DNA from: Dehalococcoidia bacterium
GTDB lineage: Bacteria > Chloroflexota > Dehalococcoidia > Lucifugimonadales > Lucifugimonadaceae
Direction: 5' to 3'
NCBI GenBank assembly: GCA_026421185.1
Contig: JAPKCH010000016.1
Span: 1-35,515 of the forward strand
DNA: 35,515 bases
Made by a program: the position numbers and the translations under genes. Every line of letters starts with the position of its first letter. The first letter of the stretch is position 1. The notes below the pieces were generated by a model, which worked only from the letters and a program-made list of their open reading frames with translations, ran no database searches and was not told where the DNA came from. Shown one piece after another: positions 1-8,143 of the stretch.

Positions 1-56
1 GCGTTTCGGTTGCCCTTGCGGGCACGGGTATGTTTTTTCTTGGGGAGTGGAGGCAT
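1..56 (-). CDS. rpmF: 50S ribosomal protein L32 (5' part only)
   Basis: The minus strand reads from an ATG at 56 off the left edge of the window and gives the 18 residues MPPLPKKKHTRARKGNRN. A proline start followed by a Lys/Arg-rich stretch is the N-terminus of ribosomal protein L32, a small basic protein of the large subunit. The gene follows the DUF177 gene by 27 bases on the same strand, and this DUF177-rpmF pairing is very common in bacteria, which supports the call. No strong Shine-Dalgarno precedes the ATG, so translation may be coupled to the upstream gene. The zinc-binding C-terminal half lies outside the window. Confidence 0.85.
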   Translation of the reverse strand, partial: MPPLPKKKHTRARKGNRN

Positions 57-83
57 ATCTATATATCAAGGGCGTTAGCCCGC

Positions 84-632
84 TCAGTCTACGGATTCTG
101 CGCCTTTTTCAATTAGTCCTGCAAGACCTGCCCAACGCGGATCTACAGAACTTTTGACGCACGAACATTCAATTGTATTGCGATTAACTGTGCAAATGGG
201 GCAAATTCCCAAGCAATCTTCTTTGCAAAGTATCGCAATTGGAAGTGCGCTGAGAAGAGCCTGGCCGAGTCCTAAGGTTAAATCTAAAGAATTTTGTTCA
301 TCAATAACCAACGCCGGATCATACAAATAATACTCTTCAGCAGGCGTAGAACTAATATCACCCATCAGATTAGCGTTCGTCGGAGAGAACTCTTCTTCCA
401 TCGTAACGTTCACATCTACAGTCGCAGGCTCTAAGCACCGAACACACGAATCGTGCATTATCGACTCAAAATCACCGCTCACAAGTACCGAAGCGTCAGT
501 CCTCATCAAACGAACCGAACCATTGATCTCTTTTATCGAACGACCGTCAATAAGGATTCGTTCGTTCTCAATCTCATACTGCTCACTATCACCGAGGCTC
601 CCGGTAAGCAAACTCGCAACGTTATAGATCAT
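84..632 (-). CDS. DUF177 / YceD family protein
   Basis: This 182-residue protein belongs to the DUF177 (YceD) family, which sits next to rpmF in most bacteria and has been linked to large-subunit rRNA maturation or ribosome assembly. Visible marks are a CVRC pair near residue 63, an acidic middle, the family-typical YDP/L-rich segment, and a C-terminal cysteine knuckle (CKEDCLGICPICTVN followed by CSC) that probably binds zinc. The length is normal for the family. The start is ATG at 632. The stop lies 27 bases before rpmF on the same strand, so the two genes are almost certainly one operon. The biochemical role is not readable from the sequence. Confidence 0.85.
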   Translation of the reverse strand: MIYNVASLLTGSLGDSEQYEIENERILIDGRSIKEINGSVRLMRTDASVLVSGDFESIMHDSCVRCLEPATVDVNVTMEEEFSPTNANLMGDISSTPAEEYYLYDPALVIDEQNSLDLTLGLGQALLSALPIAILCKEDCLGICPICTVNRNTIECSCVKSSVDPRWAGLAGLIEKGAESVD

Positions 633-970
633 CTAGCTCAAATCCCTCTTCACAGGACTCACATGTGTTGCACACGCTGTTAGAAGATGTGTGTACACCA
701 CAACCTACTCTAAACACCAGCATTCACGTAAGCAAGTGTTTACGTAGTAAGCGGCAGGCGTGCGAATGGTGTGGGTGAGCCTACCACCTCTCCGAAGCCC
801 GAATCGACACCATCGCCGAACGCATCATTAATCCACCGATCTGCCAGAATATAGCGAACTAACTGCCATAAGAGTGGGCATATTAATTTAGCCTTATGAT
901 GTGTATTTAAATATGTCAGAAGGCGATAAGCTAAATATATAAATCGACTCAGGTGCGAAGCAACGGAAAT
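633..970. other. Intergenic region, no gene seen
   Basis: This stretch lies between two divergently read genes and should hold both promoters. An open minus-strand frame crosses it (740-1135), but it overlaps the following membrane-protein gene and resembles nothing I recognise. The right part is very AT-rich and contains an imperfect inverted repeat: ATTTAGC-c-TTAT (886-897) against ATAAGCTAAAT (926-936), with the palindrome TATTTAAATA (904-913) in its loop. That could be a promoter-proximal regulatory site for the downstream gene, but there is no other support. Confidence 0.4.
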
Positions 971-1246
971 ATGAAGCCAACTAAAAAAAAGAAACCGATG
1001 TCGAACCAGGCACGGTTCGTATTCGGAGGCGTAATCGGTGTGGCAATCTCTGTTCCAATTTTCGGTGGAATCGATAGCGCTCCCGTGAAAGCCATTCTCA
1101 TGATTGCGTTCGCTGGAATCATGGGCTACGCACAAGTAATCGCAGGAAAAGATACGGCCGGCGCGCGCAAGTTCACTCGCTGGGCGATTACTGGAGGAAT
1201 ACTCGCAATGGCGGCCGGAATTGTTGCGTTCCTCCTCTACACATAG
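971..1246 (+). CDS. Small membrane protein, three predicted TM helices
   Basis: A 91-residue hypothetical protein. After a short Lys-rich N-terminus (MKPTKKKKPM) come three hydrophobic segments: about residues 17-36 (FVFGGVIGVAISVPIFGG), 42-60 (AILMIAFAGIMGYAQVIAG) and 70-90, ending almost at the C-terminus. Basic residues in the N-terminus and the second loop suggest a cytoplasmic N-terminus. I chose the ATG at 971 because it opens directly on the basic leader; an in-frame start at 953 would add only six residues. No family is recognised. The neighbours (rpmF-DUF177 on the other strand and a DNA methyltransferase) say nothing about function. Confidence 0.6.
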   Translation: MKPTKKKKPMSNQARFVFGGVIGVAISVPIFGGIDSAPVKAILMIAFAGIMGYAQVIAGKDTAGARKFTRWAITGGILAMAAGIVAFLLYT

Positions 1247-1254
1247 TCACGAGA

Positions 1255-1435
1255 TTACTTTCCGACCCATCGCTTCCGCAGATGTACAAAATCTATTTCG
1301 GTGTTAGCGAGAGTCAGAAGTTGGACTGGTAGTTCATTCTGGGTAAGTGATCGAAAAGCCGAGTGAGTCTAGATAAAATTTGGCGAGTCGGTTCACATTG
1401 TTGGCGACAAGAATGATTTGATAAAGATCTGTCAT
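1255..1435 (-). pseudogene. Truncated, frameshifted glyoxalase/VOC-family gene remnant
   Basis: The minus strand has a good ribosome-binding site (AAAGGAGC, plus-strand 1443-1450) eight bases before an ATG at 1435. Translation gives MTDLYQIILVANNVNRLAKF and continues YLDSLGFSITYPE, then a TGA at 1334-1336. FY-x-D-x-LGF after a beta strand is the opening of the vicinal-oxygen-chelate (glyoxalase/bleomycin-resistance) fold. If the frame slips at the stop, reading continues NELPVQLLTLANTEIDFVHL to a TAA at 1255-1257, which resembles the next strands of that fold. Only about 60 of the usual 120 or so residues remain, so I read this as a decaying gene. The family assignment rests on the N-terminal motif alone. 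Confidence 0.6.
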
Positions 1436-1648
1436 ATCGATTGCTCCTTTAGCTTCATTCTTCTTCGTATGACTATGAATTTATCTTAGGAACTGGAACA
1501 GGTCTTCTAAAGGTTTTCACCTAAAACGATTGCGAATATCATGGGTGAACCTGAGGAATCTATTAGTTTAGCTGGGGCAGTGTTAACTTTTAGATATCGA
1601 CTGAACCAGCCATTTCAAATCTCGTAGGAGTTAGTCACGAACCACTCA
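1436..1648. other. Intergenic region between VOC remnant and methyltransferase
   Basis: No gene is seen here beyond the ribosome-binding site of the remnant (1443-1450). A TAGGAG at about 1625 lies too far (18 bases) from the methyltransferase ATG to be a confident Shine-Dalgarno site. Confidence 0.4.
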
Positions 1649-2506
1649 ATGTCATACGGTTCCATCAACCTTGCCGATAATATCGAATTTCTTTCCGGAA
1701 TTTCAAATGATTCGGTGAATCTGATTTATATCGATCCGCCATTTAATACTGGTGCGAAACAGTCGATGACGAGTCTAAAGACCATTCGTGACGAGAAGGG
1801 GGATCGCACTGGATTTGGTGGAAACCGATATCGCACGGAACGGGGTGAGAGTCGGTCGTATCTCGATACGTTCGATGACTACATAGGATACTTAGCACCT
1901 CGACTTGAAGAAGCACACCGTATATTGACTGCCGACGGATCTTTGTTTCTTCACATCGATTATCGTGAATCGCACTACTGCAAAATTGTGCTGGATCAGA
2001 TTTTTGGACGTGACTCGTTCATGAACGAAATCATATGGTCTTATGACTACGGTGGTCGGTCGAAACGTAAATGGCCTGCCAAGCACGACTCGATCTTTTG
2101 GTACGCCGTGGATCCGAAGAACTACACGTTCAATTTCGATGCGATCGATCGAATTCCGTACCTGGCTCCATCGTTGGTCGGAAAGGAAAAAGCCGCGAGA
2201 GGTAAAATTCCGACCGATGTGTGGTGGCAAACGATTGTGCCGACCAACGGAAAAGAACGAACTGGGTATCCGACCCAGAAGCCGTTGGCGATCCTTGAAC
2301 GAATCGTAAAGGTTCACTCGAATGCGGATGAAATGGTTATGGATTTCTTCGCTGGATCAGGAACGACTGGGGTAGCCGCAGCGAAGAATGAGCGGTTTTT
2401 CACTCTGGTTGATGCCAATCCTGAAGCTGTTCAGGTGGCAGTAAAACGACTGGCTAAGTATTCGCCGGAGTGTGTTGGGTTTACGCCGGATTCGAGATTG
2501 GCTTAG
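1649..2506 (+). CDS. Beta-class site-specific DNA methyltransferase (N6-adenine/N4-cytosine), solitary
   Basis: A 285-residue SAM-dependent DNA methyltransferase of the N6_N4_Mtase family. The catalytic motif IV, DPPF (residues 29-32, in YIDPPFNTG), comes first. The SAM-binding motif I, FAGSG (234-238, in MDFFAGSGTTG), comes near the C-terminus after TGYPTQKP. This order defines the beta class, which includes HinfI- and CcrM-type enzymes. Target base and site cannot be read from the sequence. No restriction endonuclease or specificity subunit lies beside it; the neighbours are a VOC remnant and a convergent acyl-CoA dehydrogenase. It may therefore be an orphan regulatory methylase or a protective leftover. 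The start is ATG 1649, with only a distant TAGGAG upstream, so initiation is less certain than the identity. Confidence 0.88.
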   Translation: MSYGSINLADNIEFLSGISNDSVNLIYIDPPFNTGAKQSMTSLKTIRDEKGDRTGFGGNRYRTERGESRSYLDTFDDYIGYLAPRLEEAHRILTADGSLFLHIDYRESHYCKIVLDQIFGRDSFMNEIIWSYDYGGRSKRKWPAKHDSIFWYAVDPKNYTFNFDAIDRIPYLAPSLVGKEKAARGKIPTDVWWQTIVPTNGKERTGYPTQKPLAILERIVKVHSNADEMVMDFFAGSGTTGVAAAKNERFFTLVDANPEAVQVAVKRLAKYSPECVGFTPDSRLA

Positions 2507-2529
2507 ACGGCTCCAGAGTTGAATGGCGG

Positions 2530-3675
2530 TTAGAGGTCTCCGATTAGTTCTCTTGAAATTACCATTCGTTGAATTTCCGATGTTCCTTCGTAGATTTCTG
2601 TGACCCGTTGGTCGCGATAGATTCGCTCAACGGCTGAAGGCTTGAAGTAGCCGACTCCGCCGTGAATCTGAACTGCTTTGCTAGCAATTCTGCCTGCAGC
2701 TTCCGAGGCGTAGAGCTTTGCCATTGCAGACTCTTTGGCATGCGGGAGTTCTGCGTCGTAGAGAGCGGCGGCACGGTAGGTAAGTAAACGGGCCGCATCG
2801 AGTTCGACTGCCATATCGGCCAGCATGAATTGGATTGCCTGACGAGTCGCTATTGGCTTGCCAAAAGTAACTCGCTGCTTCGAGTAGGATAGGGCTGCGT
2901 CGAGCGCACCCTTTGCGAGACCTAAGCATTGAGACGCAATCATGATTCGGCTTGAGTCGAGAATTTTGAGAGCCAGTTTGTATCCTTCGCCCTCTTCTCC
3001 GAGTCGGTTATCCACAGGGATACGGCAGTTGTCGAATACGAGTTCTGCTGTGGCGCAGCCCTTCATTCCCATCTTCCCGTGTTGCGGATTAATGGTGAAC
3101 CCTGTCGTTCCTTTTTCGACAACTACAGCTGTTACACCTTTGTGACCAGCTTCTTTATCGTGATTCGTGAAAACTGAGAACACGTCAGCAACTGCGCCGT
3201 TCGTGCAAAACAATTTCGAACCATTCAAAATGTATTCATCACCGTCTCTAGTCAGAGACGTTTCCAGGGCTAATGCGTCTGATCCGGTGCCTGGTTCTGT
3301 AAGAGCAAATGCAGCGATTTTTTCGCCAGATGCAAGAGAAGGCAGCCATCGATTGCGCTGCTCATTAGAACCGCCGTGGTATATGGTTTGTGATCCTAGC
3401 GATACGTGGGTAATCAACACTGTGCTGGTTGATCCGCAAGCTGCCCCAACCTCTTCGAGTACGACCATGAAGTCCTTGTACTCTCCGCCTGATCCACCGA
3501 ATTCTTCCGGAATAGTCATTCCTGTGAGACCAAGTTCGGCGAGTCCCCGGAATTGTTCTATAGGGAATTCTTCCTTTTCGTCTACCTCATCAGCTCGTGG
3601 AGCTAAATTGGCGGCAGAGAATTCCCTAATGGTCGTAGCCAACATAGTTTGCTGTTCGTTGTAGAACGGCTGCAT
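2530..3675 (-). CDS. Acyl-CoA dehydrogenase (FAD-dependent)
   Basis: A 381-residue acyl-CoA dehydrogenase of full family length. It oxidises an acyl-CoA thioester to the 2-enoyl-CoA and passes electrons to electron-transfer flavoprotein. The FAD/substrate motif LTEPGTGSDA lies near residue 125, and the C-terminal helical domain carries RQAIQFMLADMAVELDAAR and IHGGVGY. The catalytic base is Glu363 in IYEGTSEIQR, at the position used by short- and medium-chain enzymes. The length and this motif fit a short-chain or branched-chain subfamily, but the substrate cannot be fixed. No ETF or other beta-oxidation gene is adjacent. It is convergent with the methyltransferase and divergent from ruvC. The start is ATG 3675. 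Confidence 0.93.
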   Translation of the reverse strand: MQPFYNEQQTMLATTIREFSAANLAPRADEVDEKEEFPIEQFRGLAELGLTGMTIPEEFGGSGGEYKDFMVVLEEVGAACGSTSTVLITHVSLGSQTIYHGGSNEQRNRWLPSLASGEKIAAFALTEPGTGSDALALETSLTRDGDEYILNGSKLFCTNGAVADVFSVFTNHDKEAGHKGVTAVVVEKGTTGFTINPQHGKMGMKGCATAELVFDNCRIPVDNRLGEEGEGYKLALKILDSSRIMIASQCLGLAKGALDAALSYSKQRVTFGKPIATRQAIQFMLADMAVELDAARLLTYRAAALYDAELPHAKESAMAKLYASEAAGRIASKAVQIHGGVGYFKPSAVERIYRDQRVTEIYEGTSEIQRMVISRELIGDL

Positions 3676-3907
3676 CTTTGAATATTCCTGAGTTTTGATT
3701 AGGGGCTTATGTGCCAGTCACGAATATGCTTGAAGTGAGATTCGCTAGAGGTAACGATACACCGCCGTGGGATGTTTTCGATAATTCACAGAGCGACATA
3801 TGCATTTATAGCTATGAGGGGGTAAGGGTAGACTTAGGAACTGAATTCTCCTGTTGTTTATATATGATTTTCAGCAGGTCGAGAACGCTAAGTGATCGGA
3901 AATTTTG

Positions 3908-4408
3908 TTGAGAATACTTGGAATTGATCCGGGACTTACCAATACAGGCTATGGCTTGATCGACATTGAGGGTCATGACTTTAGGGCCGTCGAAGGTGGT
4001 GTGGTGAGGACAAAATCAGATCAGCCAATGTCAAAGCGACTTTTTTCTATTTACTCAGTTATTCGAGATGTGATTCAGGAATTCAAGCCTGATGAGGTTG
4101 CGATAGAAGATCTTCACGCTAGATTTGCAAAGACCGCACTTTTACTTGGGCACGCTCGTGGTGTTGCTGTGATGGCGGCAGGCGAGGCGGGACTGCAAGT
4201 GTTCGATTATCAGCCAACTCGCGCAAAGAACTTGGTCACCGGCTCAGGTAGGGCTGATAAAGAACAGGTGCAACAGGCAATCGCAGTTCATTTGGGTAAC
4301 GCCGACGCCGCTAAAAACGAGCACGTTGCCGACGCGTTTTCAATTGCTATCGCACATGCAGTTATGATCGGCAGTTCTGCGGTCGCAGCAATAGAAGCAT
4401 CGAAGTAA
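3908..4408 (+). CDS. ruvC: Holliday junction resolvase RuvC
   Basis: RuvC is the dimeric endonuclease that cuts Holliday junctions symmetrically after RuvAB branch migration. The 166-residue reading opens MRILGIDPGLTNTGYG, the usual start of the family. I therefore prefer the TTG at 3908 over the adjacent in-frame TTG at 3905; there is no ATG. Acidic active-site residues are Asp7, Glu67 (VAIEDLHARF), His139 and Asp142 (NEHVADAF). The His at the third position matches the Thermus-type active site rather than the four-carboxylate E. coli one. The gene is first in a ruvC-ruvA-ruvB operon, 12 bases before ruvA. No clear LexA box was seen upstream. Confidence 0.95.
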   Translation: MRILGIDPGLTNTGYGLIDIEGHDFRAVEGGVVRTKSDQPMSKRLFSIYSVIRDVIQEFKPDEVAIEDLHARFAKTALLLGHARGVAVMAAGEAGLQVFDYQPTRAKNLVTGSGRADKEQVQQAIAVHLGNADAAKNEHVADAFSIAIAHAVMIGSSAVAAIEASK

Positions 4409-4420
4409 TATTCAACAAAA

Positions 4421-5065
4421 ATGATCAGCTACATTACAGGAAAAATAAGAAGCCTTTCGAGAGAACCTGGCCGAGCCGTGATTATCGCTGGCGGGGTTGG
4501 ATATGAGATTAGCTTACCGGCATATGTCTATCAATCACTTTCCAATGACGGGATTGGTGAAGATTCCAACGTTGAACTTGAGATTTACTACCACGTCACA
4601 GATCGCCAACCGAAGCCGATGTTGGTCGGGTTCAGGCACCCAAGTGAGAAACAATTTTTCGAACAATTGATTCAGGTTGAAGGCATTGGTCCGGCTAAGG
4701 CCGCTGCGGCTCTTGTATTCCCTGTCTCAACAATTGCTTCTGCAATCGAGACCGAAGATCTCGGATCGCTCCAGCGATTGCCAGGGATCGGTAGTCGAGC
4801 CGCACAGAAGATTGTCGCAACGCTCAAAGGCAAAGTGGCCGCAACCGCATTGCTTCAGGATGCTGGTACGTCAGAGCCTGGTCAAGTGGTCACTGCTTCG
4901 GATGCGCGCTCAGAAGCTATCGAAGCGTTAGTTACTCTTGGCTATCGTCCGACCGAGGCACAAGATAAGGTCGATGATGTGATTCGTCGAACCCCTGAGG
5001 TTACGGATGATTTGCAAGATTTAATGCGAGAGATTTTCAAGGCGCAGGTTGCGACACAGGAGTGA
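4421..5065 (+). CDS. ruvA: Holliday junction branch-migration protein RuvA
   Basis: A 214-residue RuvA, the tetrameric junction-binding subunit that loads RuvB. The N-terminal OB-fold begins MISYITGKIRSLSREPGRAV. The two helix-hairpin-helix motifs are visible as VEGIGPAKAAAAL (about residues 86-98) and LQRLPGIGSRAAQKIV (about 121-136). The C-terminal RuvB-contacting domain reads EAIEALVTLGYRPTEAQDKV. The start is ATG 4421. It lies between ruvC and ruvB in the classical order, which fixes its role. Confidence 0.96.
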   Translation: MISYITGKIRSLSREPGRAVIIAGGVGYEISLPAYVYQSLSNDGIGEDSNVELEIYYHVTDRQPKPMLVGFRHPSEKQFFEQLIQVEGIGPAKAAAALVFPVSTIASAIETEDLGSLQRLPGIGSRAAQKIVATLKGKVAATALLQDAGTSEPGQVVTASDARSEAIEALVTLGYRPTEAQDKVDDVIRRTPEVTDDLQDLMREIFKAQVATQE

Positions 5066-5116
5066 TTTTCTCTTGATCGACTTCATCGCTTGAACCTGTA
5101 ATTACGGAGCAAATGA

Positions 5117-6244
5117 GTGGCTTCTGGCCCAGACGAAAATGGACGCGAGCGAATTGTTCAGGCGAGTAGCCCGGCAGCCGATGCCGATAAACTCGCAGGT
5201 GACCAGGCGCTAGAAGAACGTTCCGAAGCGATGATGCCAGACGCTGAAATACCGGTTGATTATGCGGCAAAAGACCTCCGCCCCCGTAGATTTCAGGAAT
5301 ACGTTGGACAACGGGCTGTAGTCGATAGTATTTCAATTGCAGTGATGGCTGCTAAGAAGCGTGGAGATACTCTCGATCACGCATTATTCCATGGCCCTCC
5401 CGGTCTTGGTAAAACAACGATTTCTCAGATCATCGCCCGTGAACTAGATTCGCAACTTATACATACGTCAGGGCCGGCTTTGGAGCGACCTGCAGATGTT
5501 GTTGGCTTACTGTCAAATCTTAAAGTCGGCGACGTTCTGTTCATAGATGAAATTCATCGTCTTTCGCACGCTGTAGAGGAATACCTATATTCGGCAATGG
5601 AAGATTTTAGAGTCGACTTCATGACGGGTTCAGGGGCGTTCGCTAAGAGCATTAATTTGCCGTTGCAACCGTTCACTCTGATTGGGTCAACGACGCGTGC
5701 AGGAATGCTTAGCGCACCGCTACGCGAACGGTTTGGGCTTGCCTACCACCTAGATTTCTATTCGACTGAAGAGTTGACTCGGGTGGTAACAAGATCAGCC
5801 GGAATTCTAGAGGTTGATATCGACGAAACTGGTGCCTCGGAGATTGCTATGCGGTCACGCGGCACACCTCGAATTTCTAACCGATTGCTAAGACGCGTCA
5901 GAGATTTCGCTGAAGTCCGAAACTCTGGAGTTGTTACCAGCTCAGTAGCGGCTGAGGCTCTGGAAATCGAAGGAGTCGATCGTCTTGGACTTGATCGACT
6001 TGACCGTCTGTATCTCACGACGTTGTCGAAGAATTACCAGGGTGGACCTGCAGGAATTCAGGCGCTGGCAGCTACGATCAACGAGGACCAGCAGACGCTA
6101 GAAGATGTCGTTGAACCGTTCTTGCTAAAGATTGGGTTTATTGTGCGTACTCCTCAGGGACGTAGAACGACGCCAGATGGGTTTGAGCACATCGGCCTGC
6201 CGCCGCGACTTGATGGCCCAACAGGGCAGGGGACACTGCTTTAG
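5117..6244 (+). CDS. ruvB: Holliday junction ATP-dependent helicase RuvB
   Basis: A 375-residue RuvB, the hexameric AAA+ motor that drives branch migration. Walker A is GPPGLGKT (residues 93-100), Walker B is FIDEIH (142-147), sensor I is GSTTRAG, and the arginine finger region is PLRERFG (201-207). The C-terminal winged-helix domain includes GGPAGIQALAATINED and GFIVRTPQGRR. The start is GTG 5117, set by a GGAG at 5106-5109 with a seven-base spacer. An ATG at 5113 is in another frame. The N-terminus is about 40 residues longer than in many RuvB proteins (acidic, Ala-rich). The stop is only six bases from the convergent ABC transporter gene, with no terminator between them. Confidence 0.97.
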   Translation: MASGPDENGRERIVQASSPAADADKLAGDQALEERSEAMMPDAEIPVDYAAKDLRPRRFQEYVGQRAVVDSISIAVMAAKKRGDTLDHALFHGPPGLGKTTISQIIARELDSQLIHTSGPALERPADVVGLLSNLKVGDVLFIDEIHRLSHAVEEYLYSAMEDFRVDFMTGSGAFAKSINLPLQPFTLIGSTTRAGMLSAPLRERFGLAYHLDFYSTEELTRVVTRSAGILEVDIDETGASEIAMRSRGTPRISNRLLRRVRDFAEVRNSGVVTSSVAAEALEIEGVDRLGLDRLDRLYLTTLSKNYQGGPAGIQALAATINEDQQTLEDVVEPFLLKIGFIVRTPQGRRTTPDGFEHIGLPPRLDGPTGQGTLL

Positions 6245-6250
6245 GACTGC

Positions 6251-8143
6251 CTAAGTAGCCATTCCGTCATCTGCCTGTGTTGCCTGTACGATAAGCTCGT
6301 CAGGAATGTCGTCGAACGATGCGTAGTTCATAGAATATAAGCGTGAGTAAAGACCACCGAGTTCCATCAATACGTCGTGATTGCCTTGCTCGATGATTTC
6401 GCCATCCTGTAGAACGATGATTCTGTCGGCTCCACGGATGGTCGCTAGACGGTGAGCAATCACCATTCCGGTCCGGCCTTCCATCAAGCGAGCCAGCGCC
6501 TGCTGAATCAACATCTCCGTGTAAGAGTCGATGCTTGCTGTGGCTTCATCGAGCACAAGAATCTTCGCATCAGCCACGATAGCTCGTGCGAACGAAAGTA
6601 ACTGTCGTTGTCCCAGTGAAAGGTTTCCGCCACGCTGTTCCAGCGGAGTTTCGTAGCCATCATGTAACTTCATTATGAATTCGTGTGCACCAACTGCTTG
6701 GGCAGCGGCAACAACATCTTCTCGAGTCGCATCCTCTTTGTTGTAGATGATGTTTTCAAAGATCGTTCCTGAGAAGAGGAACGGCTCCTGAAGAACCATG
6801 GATACGTGTCTTCCGAGTGAATCCTGTGTCACGTCTCGTACATCGTGCCCTCCGACCTTTACTGAGCCTTCCCAGATATCGTAGAAACGGTGCACAAGCG
6901 CCGTGGTAGATGTTTTGCCGGATCCTGTTGGCCCAACCAGTGCGACGGTTTCGCCTGGCTTTACTTCGAAATTGATGTTCTTCAAAATCGGCTGATTCGG
7001 CATGTAACCAAAAGTTACATTTTCGAACGAAATAGAGCCATCAATTTCTTCAGGGTCTAGTGCGTCAGGCTTGTCCTGTATGTCAACTGGAACATCGATC
7101 ACTTCAAAGATTCGTTCGCCTGAAGCCATAGCTCGCTGAAGAACGTTGTAGTGCATTGTAAGTGCTCGAATAGGGTCGAAGAATCGTTGCACGAAAAGTA
7201 CGAAAGCGACCATAACACCGACTTCGATGGTTCCTCCGAGTACAAAAAATCCTCCGACGATTACGATGATTGCCATCGCTGCACCTGTAAGGGTGTCGAC
7301 GATTGGTAGCATCATCACACCGAATTTTGAAGCCCTGTTAGCGGCGTTCAAGTTATCGGTGGCACGAATGTCGAAGAGGTCGTAGTTCACGTATTCGCGT
7401 GAAAGTCCCTGAACGGCTCGGATGCCGTTGATGTTTTCGGCTAGTGATCCGCTGACGATAGATGACGTAACTCGGGCACGCAGGAACGATTTTCGAGCGT
7501 ACGGCAGCCAGATTATTCGGATGATGAATAGTATAGGTAGAACGGCGAGGGTCATTAGACCAAGACGCCAGTCCAACCAGATCATCGCTCCGATAATTCC
7601 AATAAGCAGAACAAAGTCACCGATTGCGAATACTGCTGTTTGGAGGAACTCCTGAAGTGCCGCAACGTCACCCTGTAGGCGTGACATCAGTTTTCCGATT
7701 TCGGTCTTGTCCATGAATGACAATGAAACGCGCTGAAGATGTGCGTACATCGCTCGGCGCATGTCGACCAAAATGCGTTCAGCAACCCTGCCAACAATGA
7801 GTTCTTGAAGATAGTTGGCGACGAAGTTGAAGCCTATAGCGACCAAGAAAATGATCACCATTGTTCCTAGTTTTGCTTTGTCTTCTACACCATCTTTAAG
7901 GGCGTCGTCATAAACATTTCTTACGATAAGTGGGATGGCAATCGAAGAAATAGTGAATACCAAGACTGCGGCAATGGCGACCCAAAGCAGCTTCTTGTAG
8001 GCAGAAATGTAACTAATGAAGCGACCAACAACTTGGCCATTGAACGCTTCACCAAAAACTTCTTCTTCAAGGGTTGGTCCGAGTTTAATCGAAGCCTTTG
8101 GCGGGATTTCGTGACTGCGACCATGAGTTCGTCTATTTGTCAT
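6251..8143 (-). CDS. ABC exporter half-transporter, catalytic partner (heterodimeric pair)
   Basis: A 630-residue type-IV ABC exporter: an N-terminal six-helix membrane domain (about residues 50-330) fused to an ATPase domain. Walker A is GPTGSGKT (404-411), the signature is LSLGQ (508-512) instead of LSGGQ, Walker B is ILVLDEAT with the catalytic Glu533, and the H-loop is His564. Its start codon overlaps the stop of the upstream partner gene by one base (TAATG on the minus strand), so the two are translationally coupled and should form a 1:1 heterodimer. The substrate is unknown; drugs and lipids are typical for LmrCD/BmrCD/TM287-288-type pairs. The variant signature helps form the degenerate ATP site with the partner's Walker B. 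Confidence 0.93.
   Translation of the reverse strand: MTNRRTHGRSHEIPPKASIKLGPTLEEEVFGEAFNGQVVGRFISYISAYKKLLWVAIAAVLVFTISSIAIPLIVRNVYDDALKDGVEDKAKLGTMVIIFLVAIGFNFVANYLQELIVGRVAERILVDMRRAMYAHLQRVSLSFMDKTEIGKLMSRLQGDVAALQEFLQTAVFAIGDFVLLIGIIGAMIWLDWRLGLMTLAVLPILFIIRIIWLPYARKSFLRARVTSSIVSGSLAENINGIRAVQGLSREYVNYDLFDIRATDNLNAANRASKFGVMMLPIVDTLTGAAMAIIVIVGGFFVLGGTIEVGVMVAFVLFVQRFFDPIRALTMHYNVLQRAMASGERIFEVIDVPVDIQDKPDALDPEEIDGSISFENVTFGYMPNQPILKNINFEVKPGETVALVGPTGSGKTSTTALVHRFYDIWEGSVKVGGHDVRDVTQDSLGRHVSMVLQEPFLFSGTIFENIIYNKEDATREDVVAAAQAVGAHEFIMKLHDGYETPLEQRGGNLSLGQRQLLSFARAIVADAKILVLDEATASIDSYTEMLIQQALARLMEGRTGMVIAHRLATIRGADRIIVLQDGEIIEQGNHDVLMELGGLYSRLYSMNYASFDDIPDELIVQATQADDGMAT

Noticed and set aside
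740-1135. 131-codon minus-strand frame upstream of the small membrane protein
   Set aside because: It overlaps the membrane-protein gene on the opposite strand, shows no family motif, and part of it is simply open AT-rich DNA.
3711-3911. 66-codon plus-strand frame before ruvC
   Set aside because: It has a GTG start without a ribosome-binding site, a composition unlike its neighbours, and it runs into the ruvC start in another frame. It is better read as the divergent promoter region.
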